This document shows, one piece after another, positions 8,730 to 15,498 of a stretch of DNA of 26,933 nt (its first letter is position 1; each line of letters starts with the position of its first letter). Made by a program: the position numbers and the translations under genes. Where the stretch lies: contig NW_008705583.1 of assembly GCF_000186865.1 (NCBI RefSeq), forward strand, positions 574,299-601,231, given 5' to 3'. The DNA is from Aureococcus anophagefferens. Its lineage: Eukaryota; Sar; Pelagophyceae; Pelagomonadales; Pelagomonadaceae. The notes under the pieces were generated by a model. It was not told the DNA's origin, made no database searches, and worked only from the letters and a program-made list of their open reading frames with translations.

Positions 8730-9350
8730 CTAGCTCTTCTTAAAGAAGCTCCGGGCGCTCTTCTCGGATTTCGCGAGCTTCGCGGCCTCGCGCCTCCGCC
8801 GCTCCTCGTCGAGCTTCTCCGCGTCGCCCCAGCGCCGGTCCGCCTGGACCTCGAGGTCGCGCCGCAGGTAGAGCTTCATGGGCCGCCAGGTCGGCTGGCG
8901 CGGGTTGGACCGCTCGACGCTCGCGAGGCACTTGAGCGTGTTTTTCGGGAGCAGGTACGTCGCCGCCGCGTCGCCGGAGGGCACGAGGTCGTAGGAGCTG
9001 CGCGCCTTGTGCTCCGCGCAGACGCGCACGGCGAAGACGCGCTCGAGCGTCGCGTCGAGCGGGCCGCCGCCGCAGACCTCGCAGCCGGCGCAGCCCGGGC
9101 CCTCGGTCCTCCGGCGCTTCGCCTCGGCCTCCGCGGCCTCCGCGGCCCGGCGCTTCTTCGCCGCGAGTTTCTCGAGCGCGGCGGCCTTGTTCGCCGCGGC
9201 GCGTGCGCGCGCGGCGTCGTCCATGGCGGGTTTTGGTGGTGTGGTTGCGGGCGCCGCGGCTTCTTGTTTGCTTGGCGAGGGCTCGGCCGGAGCCGCGTCA
9301 GGCTCCATCGCTCTTCGATCCGGTTCCGCTGGCGCGGCCATGTCGGCCAT
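8730..9350 (-). CDS. XPA: XPA/Rad14 DNA damage-binding protein with variant zinc finger
   Basis: XPA is the damage-verification scaffold of nucleotide-excision repair, contacting RPA, ERCC1-XPF and TFIIH. The 206-residue product (ATG at 9348-9350) has a disordered Ala/Pro N-terminus, a basic helix (about 45-82), then the zinc module and the XPA C-terminal domain: SYDLVPSGDAAATYLLPKN, NPRQPTW and MKLYLRRDLEVQADRRWG. Zinc ligands are C90-x2-C93-x17-C111-x2-H114. The spacing is exactly that of human XPA, but the fourth ligand is His instead of Cys. The TFIIH-binding tail is short and basic (KSARSFFKKS). Convergent with the deubiquitinase, divergent from the next gene. Confidence 0.9.
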   Translation of the reverse strand: MADMAAPAEPDRRAMEPDAAPAEPSPSKQEAAAPATTPPKPAMDDAARARAAANKAAALEKLAAKKRRAAEAAEAEAKRRRTEGPGCAGCEVCGGGPLDATLERVFAVRVCAEHKARSSYDLVPSGDAAATYLLPKNTLKCLASVERSNPRQPTWRPMKLYLRRDLEVQADRRWGDAEKLDEERRRREAAKLAKSEKSARSFFKKS

Positions 9351-9562
9351 GTGTGAGAGCGGCGGCGGTGCACGCCGACGTGCGCGCCTCCGCCTTCGAG
9401 CGCGCGCGCGCAGATGGAGCGCAGATCACTGAGACGAGAGAGCTCGATGAGAGGTGCAGCCGATGTTGATCGACTCGGTGCCGTGCAATATCATCCTGGG
9501 GACGGGGCGCTGATGGTGGGCTACCTCGGTGTGTGAAAACCGGGTCTCGGAGCGCGGCGGCC

Positions 9563-11822
9563 ATGTCGCTCACGCACGCGAAGAACAACGTGTGGACCTG
9601 CGAGTCGTGCAACTGCAAGACGAACCCCGTGCGCGCCGTCGAGTGCGCCATCTGCGGCACGGCGGCCCCGAAGACGAAGTTCGGCCGCAAGGCCCACGGC
9701 AGCTACGTGCTCGTGAGCCTCAACAACGCGAAGCGGCGCGCCTTCGCGCGCGTCTTCGACCTGCGCACGGACACGGTGCTCACGGAGGAGCTGCCCGCCG
9801 CCGAGGAGCTCGACGACCGCGTCGCCGTCGCGCTGCGTACGGCGCTCGACGCGGGCTACCAGGCCAAGGTGCGGCACGAGAAGCACCGGCGGCACTCGAC
9901 GGCCCAGACCCTGGCGAAGCGCGTGCACCGCGAGCGCGAGGCCGAGGAGAGCCGCGCGCGCGTCACGGGCGACCTCTTCGCGCAGGTCGCGGCCGGCGCG
10001 GAAATCGACCGGCGAGCCGGGACGTCGGGGCCGCGCTTCAGAGTTCTCTCGCTCGGTCACATCGATTTGGCTGATCTTTCGACGAATCGATGGCTCTCGT
10101 CGAGTTCTCGAAGCACACACGACGCGCGCGCGTCGAACCCGTCGCGCGCGCGCCCGCGGACGTCGGGTCGAAGCTTCGAGGTCCGCGCAGGTCATGGCGC
10201 ACGACCGGAGCCAGGCGAACGTGCAGCGCATGCTCGGCCAGCAGAGCGACATGCGGCGGCGCATCGAGGCCATCGCCGTGGAGCCGGACCTGCACTCCTA
10301 CGACGACGACCCGCGGAGCCGCTACGCGTCGTCCGTCGACGAGGACGAGGCGCGCGTGCTCATCGACGCGGGCGCGGCGGCGCGCGCGGCCATGGTGCCC
10401 TGCACGTGCTGCGAGCGGCCCTACCGGGCGCGCGCCATGCTGGGCGTGGCCTCCTTCCACGCCGTCGCCGAGTGGCGGCGGCGGCGCGGCGCGGACATCC
10501 CGCGCGGCGACGCGCGGCACGGCATCACGAAGCGCTACGAGGGCGTCAAGCTCTGCGTCTTCTGCACCCAGTTCTTCGACGACGAGTTCTGCGACTACGT
10601 GCGCATCTCCGGCGACGCCGCCGTCGTCGACGACCCCGTGCTGCGGCTCGCCAAGGGGCCCGAGGTCGAGATCGCGCGGCCCCACAAGGGCGAGGCGCAG
10701 CGCGCCGTCGGCGTCCTGGGCCTCGCGGCGGCGGCGGCGGCGGCGGGCGCGCACGCGCGGGGCGTGCCGCTGCCGCCCGTGGCGTCCGCGCGGCCCGCGT
10801 CGACGCTGCGCCAGCGCATGGCCAAGTCGGAGCTCCAGATGCGCGCGAGCCAGCCCCTCAAGATGGACCCCTGGGGGTCGCACCTCGCGGCGCACGAGAC
10901 CCGAAAGCCGCCGAAGCCGCTCCCCGCCATCGCGAAGAAGGACCCGGCCGTCGAGCTCTCGCGGTCCGCGCCCTCGCTCGGCGACGCCGCCGCGGCGCCG
11001 AAGCGGCGGAAGCCGCCGAAGAAGGCGCGCTTCGCGGAGCCGCCGCGGGCCGCCGCGCCGCCGCCGGCCGCCGACGCCGCGGCGGACCACCGGGTCCTGG
11101 GCGCGCGGCTCACGAACTCCGGCGCCTTCGGCCGGCCCGCGACGCCGCGCGCGCCGCGCGCGGCGACGCCGCCGCCGCTCCGGGGCCGGGGCCGGCCCAA
11201 GCCCGAGCGCGCGGTCCGCGACTCCTGGGCGGGCCAGGCGCCGCACGACGCGCGCCGCGACCCCGGCGCCCCGGAGCCGCCGCCCTCGCCGTCCTACAAG
11301 GCCGTCGACGACGCGTCCAACGTCTACGTCGTCTCGAAGCGGCGGCGCGCGCGGAAGCGGGCGCCGTACGCGCGGTCGACCGCGCGGCCGCCCGTGCGGC
11401 CCGACGCGCTCCTCGCCGACCGCGCCCAGCGGTCGTCCATGCAGAACACGGACGGGAGCCGCGTGCCCGACGCGAAGAGCCGCTTCACCGCGGCGGCGCA
11501 GCCCCACTTCTTCACGGAGACGGACGGCGGCCTCGCGAAGCCCCGGCGGCGGAGGAAGAAGGAGCCGGGCCCGGAGGACCACGACCACGTCGAGCGCAAC
11601 GCCCGCGCGTCCTGGGCGGGGCAGAGGCCCCACAACTTCGACGCGGACGCGCCGCGCGCGCCGTCCATCTACGGCGACGGCAAGCGCGTGCCCGAGCCCA
11701 AGACGCGCAACACGGCCAAGCACGTGCCCTTCATGTTCACGCACGACACGCTCGCCGAGCCCACGCAGCGCCGGGCGAAGCACCGCGACAAGAGGACCAT
11801 GCACAGCGCCGCGTTCCGCTAA
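9563..11822 (+). CDS. Two-exon protein with RanBP2-type and Cys4 zinc motifs and SWAG repeats
   Basis: Exons are 9563-9985 and 10191-11822, giving 684 residues; splicing joins DLFAQ to VMAHDRS in phase 0. The start is the ATG at 9563. Exon 1 opens with a RanBP2-type finger (W-T-C-E-S-C ... N ... C-A-I-C), a module that binds ubiquitin or single-stranded RNA. Exon 2 has a second pair, CTCC and CVFC, about 50 residues apart in KLCVFCTQFFDDEFCDYV. The C-terminal half is basic and disordered, with two diverged repeats about 76 residues apart, each with SWAGQ-x-PH before RVP-x2-K-x-R-x-T-A, then a phenylalanine and LA-x-P. I do not recognise the family. The layout suggests a nucleic-acid or scaffold protein, but that is inference. 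Two separate genes are possible but less likely given the clean splice. Confidence 0.7.
9979..10193 (+). mobile_element. Introner-like intron flanked by a 10-bp duplication
   Basis: The 205-bp intron 9986-10190 is bounded by CGCGCAGGTC at 9979-9988 and again at 10184-10193. The donor GT lies in the left copy and the acceptor AG in the right copy, so splicing restores one uninterrupted copy and an open frame. This is what a transposon insertion that became an intron looks like. Its interior shares faint similarity, in reverse orientation, with the two introners at 13.1 and 26.6 kb (GGT..GATTT...GACGA.CGAT...TCTCGAAGC...GACGCGCGCGCG). No clear terminal inverted repeats were seen. Confidence 0.6.
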
Positions 11823-11840
11823 GGCCTCGGCGTACTCTTA

Positions 11841-11880
11841 CTCGGCGCCGGCGGTCCTCGGGGCCCGCCGGCGCGTCACG
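11841..11880 (-). other. SECIS-like or 3'-end hairpin
   Basis: On the minus strand, downstream of the TGA-interrupted gene, a perfect 10-bp stem (GCGCCGGCGG / CCGCCGGCGC) encloses the loop GCCCCGAGGA. The stem is bordered by UGAC on the 5' side and CGAG on the 3' side, which can form the U-G-A/G-A quartet typical of selenocysteine insertion elements. CC at the loop start can replace the usual AA in a few known SECIS elements. GC-rich hairpins arise easily here, so it could just be a 3'-end structure. Confidence 0.25.
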
Positions 11881-11884
11881 CGCG

Positions 11885-12349
11885 CTAGCCGTCGAGAGCG
11901 ACGTGGTCCGTGTTCGCGCGCCGGCAGTGCTGGCAGCGCACGGACGCCGCGGCGACCTCCGCGCCCGCGCCTCAGCCCATGAACGCGACGGCCGGCGGCT
12001 TGTAGCCCGGGCAGGCGTCCGGCTCGCTGCGACACCGGCCCCGGAGCACGCCCTGGAAGTCGCGGTGCCAGGCGGCGGGCTCGCAGACCTTGGCCGACAC
12101 GTAGCCCCGGCAGCTCTCGCCGAAGCCGTTCTTAGGGCCCGACGCGAGGACACGCAGGCGCGGGGCGCCGTCGGCGGTCCGCGGCGCGCCGTCGACCGTC
12201 GCGTCGGACACGAACACGGCGTCGCGCTCGAGGACGCGGACCTGCGGCGAATCGAGCGCGACGCCCTCGCGGACCATCGCCTTCTTGGCTTTGATCGTGT
12301 AGCGGTATGCAAGTTCAGTTTCGCAAGATTCGTCGACCAGGGATGCCAT
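11885..12349 (-). CDS. SH3-like / zinc-binding protein with in-frame TGA
   Basis: From the ATG at 12349 the frame encodes an SH3-like fold segment: AMVREGVALDSPQVRVLER followed by RLRVLAS and GYVSAKV. A cysteine block RCRSEPDACPGYKPP follows. The frame meets TGA at 11972-11974 (125 residues). It then stays open without shift for 29 more codons to TAG at 11885-11887, reading VRCQHCRRANTDHVALDG. Those residues (C-x2-C-x6-H) look like the missing half of a small C.CPGY...C-x2-C...H zinc domain, so the TGA seems to sit in a variable loop of one protein. Explanations are readthrough, selenocysteine, a 33-nt intron (GTCGCG...GGAG, phase 0), mutation or sequence error. The 5' end is uncertain. No function is assigned. 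Confidence 0.5.
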
Positions 12350-12489
12350 TAGCGCTTGAGCTGCTTGGATGCCCAACCGAGCGGAGACCAGGGCGGCAGC
12401 TCCTTATAATAGGTGGAATAGGACGCGACGGCGACGATGTCGACGGTGACGAGCAAAGCCAAGAGCTCGGCAAAAATGCCTCGTCTCAT
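12349..12489 (-). CDS. Possible 46-residue membrane microprotein or upstream ORF
   Basis: From the ATG at 12489 the frame reads MRRGIFAELLALLVTVDIVA, then ASYSTYYKELPPWSPLGW, and ends at a TAA that overlaps the next gene's ATG (TAATG at 12347-12351). It has one hydrophobic segment followed by aromatics, like a signal anchor. It could be an upstream ORF or a misread N-terminal exon of the SH3-like gene, which lies in another frame. Its start sits in one copy of a 59-bp tandem duplication. Support is only its composition. Confidence 0.25.
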   Translation of the reverse strand: MRRGIFAELLALLVTVDIVAVASYSTYYKELPPWSPLGWASKQLKR

Positions 12490-12548
12490 GCGACGATGTC
12501 GACGGTGACGAGCAAGGCCAAGAGCTAGGCAAAAACGCCTCGTCTCAT
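12431..12548. repeat. Tandem duplication, 2 x 59 bp
   Basis: Copies at 12431-12489 and 12490-12548 are adjacent and about 93 percent identical by eye. On the minus strand both contain ATG-AGA-CGA-GGC; the upstream copy has TAG where the downstream copy has GAG, so only the downstream copy starts an open frame. Confidence 0.9.
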
Positions 12549-12601
12549 GCCGCAGCTCTCCCAAGTCAAGGTGAAGTAAAGATGCTGTCGAAGAACCCAA
12601 A

Positions 12602-13800
12602 TTACGCCCGCAGCGGCGCGTCCCGCTCGAGGCCGCGGAAGAGCTCCGGCCAGGTCGCGCCGTTGCGTTCGAAGCCGGATTTGAAGACGACGTCGTCCTG
12701 CGCGTTCGTCTTCTTGAGGATGTTCGAGAGGCCGACGGAGGCGAGCGGCTTCGCCGTGTCCGCGTCGTAGCACTCGAAGGTCGCGTCCTTCGCCGCGTCG
12801 GCCGCGAGGCTCTCGACGCAGATCGCGGCGACGTCCGCGCGGGCGATGCGGCCGCTCTTCGTGTCGCCCTGGTTGAGCTCGAGGAGCGCGACGCCCTTGG
12901 CCGCGTCCTCGGTGAGGCCGCCGGGCCGCACGACGGTGTAGGCGCACGAGGCGCTCGACGCGTAGAGGCGCCGGACGGCGTCCTCGCCCTTGATCTTCTC
13001 CTCCATGATCTTGCCGAAGACGTTGAGGAAGAGGTAGACGGGGCTCGACGGCTTCGTGACGGCGCCCGACCTGGGCAGGAAAAGGGTGCGAAATTCCCGA
13101 CTTCAAAGGCTCCTATCTCGGTCGATTTCTGCTCGTATCGGCTAATTTTTGGACGAGCGATCATATCTCGGAGCGCTCTCGAAGCGTGGGTGCTGTTTCC
13201 GAAACGCGCGCGCGCGGAACACTCACGTTGAAGCGACGTTGAATCACCCTTTTCCAGCCCTGCGCCCGACGACACGACGACCAATCGAGGCACGCCGCCC
13301 GCGAGGCAGGCCTCGGCCACGTTGACGAGGCCCGCGTTGTCGACGGCCGCCGGCGCGCCGCCCTGCTTGGACGCCGACGCCGCGAAGATGACGGCCGCGG
13401 CGCCCTTGACGGCGGCGTCGCACTGGCCGCGGTCGACGACGTCGCACGGCTTCGTCGAGAGCAGCTTCGACTCGAGGCCGAGGTCGTTGCCGCTGCGCGT
13501 GCAGGCGACGACCGGCGTGCTCCTCGCGAGGAGCGCCTTGACGCACTCGGAGCCCGTGCGCCCGTTGGCGCCGATGACGACGACGGGCGCAGCCGCCGCC
13601 GCGCCGGCGGCGCCGGGAAGGAGCGTCGTGCCGACGACGCCGCGCAGCAGGCTGCGGCGCGACGGAGCACTCGTGGCGCGCTGCGACGGAGCCGTCATGG
13701 CCGCCGCAAGGTGCAGCTGCATGGCTAGCAGCGCGGTCACGGCTGCGGCAAGGTGCAACTGCATGGCTAGCAGCGGAGCCATAAAGGAAGCGCGGGCCAT
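12602..13800 (-). CDS. NAD(P)-binding (atypical SDR / NmrA-like) protein, plastid or lumen targeted
   Basis: Exons are 13271-13800 and 12602-13070, giving 332 residues. The intron is an introner. Spliced in phase 2 (TC|G), the product reads VVVSSGAVTKPSSPVYLFLN, the expected conserved strand of atypical SDRs related to plant At2g37660-type proteins; the unspliced frame does not. The Rossmann motif VVVIGANGRTGSECVKALL comes early, and YTVVRPGGLTEDAAKG is in exon 2. The usual YxxxK is not evident, as in NmrA-like members. The N-terminus (ATG at 13800) has a hydrophobic stretch carrying a 14-residue tandem repeat, then SRRSLLRGVVGTTLLPGAAG, a twin-arginine-like thylakoid-lumen signal. A plastid redox or assembly role is inferred. 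Confidence 0.85.
13071..13270 (-). mobile_element. Introner element forming a 200-bp intron (copy A)
   Basis: In gene orientation the intron begins with GT inside the first target copy GTCGGGCG (13263-13270) and ends with AG supplied by the element (…CTGCCCAG). The second GTCGGGCG (13063-13070) starts the next exon. The 192-bp element (13071-13262) has imperfect terminal inverted repeats, GGGCTGGAAAAGGGTG and CACCCTTTTCCTGCCC. It matches copy B at 26512-26703 at all but about 15 of 192 positions with no gap. No transposase is encoded, so it is non-autonomous. Confidence 0.93.
13703..13775 (-). repeat. 42-bp tandem repeat in the targeting peptide
   Basis: 31-bp copies at 13703-13733 and 13745-13775 (period 42 bp, 14 codons) encode two LLAMQLHLAAA units followed by VTA or MTA at the start of the SDR protein. 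The duplication lengthens the hydrophobic leader without changing the frame. Confidence 0.85.
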
Positions 13801-13884
13801 CGTCTCCCGAGCTTTTAGATCGGGCAAGTTGCAGTCGATATTACCCTTTCAAGCAAGCGGGTATGCGGCGCCGGCGCAATTAGA

Positions 13885-14592
13885 ATGGGCAACGCGCTGC
13901 CCGGCGCGCAGCGGAAGCTCGTGGTCCTGGAGCAGGATCCGCTGACGTGGCGCCTCGAGCACGTCGTCGACATCCGGAAGCGCTTCATCGCCGAGGGCTG
14001 GGACCCCGGCGTCAACCGGGACCAGCTCTCGCAGCTGGTCCAGCTCGTGCTGCCGGACCCGACGCACGACGTCGTCGAGGAGGTGCTCTGGCAGCGCTTC
14101 TTCGACGCGGCGCACCGGATCCCCGAGGACGCGCCGAACGAGGTGAACATCTTCGAGTTCTTCGCGGGTTTGGCGGTCGTCTGCCTCGCGGCGTTCGAGG
14201 AGAAGGCCGCGTTCGCGTTCGACCTCTTCGACTTCAACGGCGTCGGCAGCCTGAGCTACGTCGAGTGCATCGTCATGCTCTCCACGTTCCTGAGCGGGAC
14301 GATCTGCTTCGTGCGCCGGGGCGCGAGCCCGTCGGACGAGAAGCTCGAGGCGCACGTGAAGCACGCGTACGAGACCATCGGCAAGCAGCCCCACGAGCGC
14401 CTCACCAAGGAGGAGCTCCTCGAGTACTACGGCGTGCGCATCATCGAGCTCTGCGAGGCGCGGGGCATGGACGAGTGCGACACGCCCATGGTGTTCCTGC
14501 TGTGCTACGACCTCGTGAACATGAGCATGCTCGACGACGGGCCGTCGACGAAGGCCGTCGTCCTGAATTCCGAGGACATCGGCTTCGACTAA
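13885..14592 (+). CDS. Myristoylation-signal EF-hand protein (calcineurin-B/NCS-like)
   Basis: 235 residues. It begins MGNALP, a good N-myristoylation signal (Gly2 exposed, small residue at position 6 unclear). One clear EF-hand loop, D116-F-N-G-V-G-S-L-S-Y-V-E127, follows the helix FAFDLF. Other helical regions (RFFDAAHRIPEDAPNEVNIFEFFAGLAVV and KEELLEYYG) fit degenerate EF-hands that probably no longer bind calcium. It likely acts as a membrane-tethered calcium sensor or a regulatory subunit for a phosphatase or kinase. Its stop codon is 7 bp from the stop of the convergent acetyltransferase gene. Confidence 0.8.
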   Translation: MGNALPGAQRKLVVLEQDPLTWRLEHVVDIRKRFIAEGWDPGVNRDQLSQLVQLVLPDPTHDVVEEVLWQRFFDAAHRIPEDAPNEVNIFEFFAGLAVVCLAAFEEKAAFAFDLFDFNGVGSLSYVECIVMLSTFLSGTICFVRRGASPSDEKLEAHVKHAYETIGKQPHERLTKEELLEYYGVRIIELCEARGMDECDTPMVFLLCYDLVNMSMLDDGPSTKAVVLNSEDIGFD

Positions 14593-14599
14593 GCGTGGG

Positions 14600-15340
14600 T
14601 TACGCCGCGGGCCGCACCATGCCGATGTAGGGATGCTCGCACGCGTCGCCCGCTTTCGTGCGCATCTCCTCCCGGCCCGCGACGGCGAAGCCGTAGCGCG
14701 CGTAGATGTCCGGGTTCCGCGGCCCGCACGTCTCCAGGAAGCACGGCAGGCGTTCGCGGTCCGCGATGGCCACCGCCGCGCGCATGAGCTTGCCGCCGAC
14801 GCCCCGGCCCTGCGAGCCGGGGTCCACGGCGACCGCGCGCACGTAGACGTGCGGGCCGGGCGCGTGCGCCTTGTGGAGCCGCTCGCTGGCCTTCGTCAGG
14901 GCCGCGAGCCGCGTATTCTTGTCCGTGTTCGTGTATGTCGCCGCCGCTCCTTTCGGAAAGCCCGTGCGGGCGAACGCGGCGGGGAAGAGGCACGGGCCGT
15001 CGACGGGCTTCCCGCGGTAGATCATGAGGCACGCGACGCCGACGAGGTCGCCGTCCGCGCCGCGGCAGGCGACGATCGCGCCCTTCCGGCCGGCGGCGAA
15101 GGACTCCTCGACCAGATAACGCATGATCCAGGCGAGCGCTTCCTGGCCGCGCGCCGGACTCTCCCACGTGCCGCCGCTGCACCACTCAAAGGCCAGCTCG
15201 GGCGGCGTCGTCTCCGTCCCGGCGAAGGAGCGGCCCAGCACCGCGCTCGCCTCCCTGGCCGCCGCGGGCGTGCGCTGCAGGCATTCGACGTCGCGCAGGT
15301 CGCCGACGTCCTGGACCTTGCTGCTCGCGCAGCAGCCCAT
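14600..15340 (-). CDS. GNAT-family N-acetyltransferase with dual-acylation N-terminus
   Basis: 246 residues. It transfers acetyl from acetyl-CoA to an amine; the substrate is unknown. Motif A is intact: VRAVAVDPGSQGRGVGGKLM (168-187, with the Q-x2-G-x-G/A pyrophosphate loop). It is followed by CFLETCGPRNPDIYARYGFA, the usual motif B with tyrosine before the end strand. The protein starts MGCCASS, a textbook N-myristoylation plus palmitoylation signal, which is unusual for a GNAT enzyme and suggests attachment to a membrane. Its start region is divergent from the J-protein gene. Confidence 0.85.
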   Translation of the reverse strand: MGCCASSKVQDVGDLRDVECLQRTPAAAREASAVLGRSFAGTETTPPELAFEWCSGGTWESPARGQEALAWIMRYLVEESFAAGRKGAIVACRGADGDLVGVACLMIYRGKPVDGPCLFPAAFARTGFPKGAAATYTNTDKNTRLAALTKASERLHKAHAPGPHVYVRAVAVDPGSQGRGVGGKLMRAAVAIADRERLPCFLETCGPRNPDIYARYGFAVAGREEMRTKAGDACEHPYIGMVRPAA

Positions 15341-15498
15341 TCTACAGCAATCTCGCGCTGCACATCGCGACAGGAGAGATCGTTTGGCAGGGACCCAAGG
15401 TCGACTGCAAAAAGAAAATTGGACATCGTGGGCAAGCCCTGTGGCTGAGGTGCTCTCACACTGCGCCCGACGCCCGCTAGGCGACTTCGGCGCGCGCC

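Noticed and set aside
13071..13270. Continuous minus-strand frame through the introner as extra protein sequence
   Set aside because: The frame happens to stay open, but it breaks the conserved SDR strand and loses the exon-2 frame; splicing restores both.
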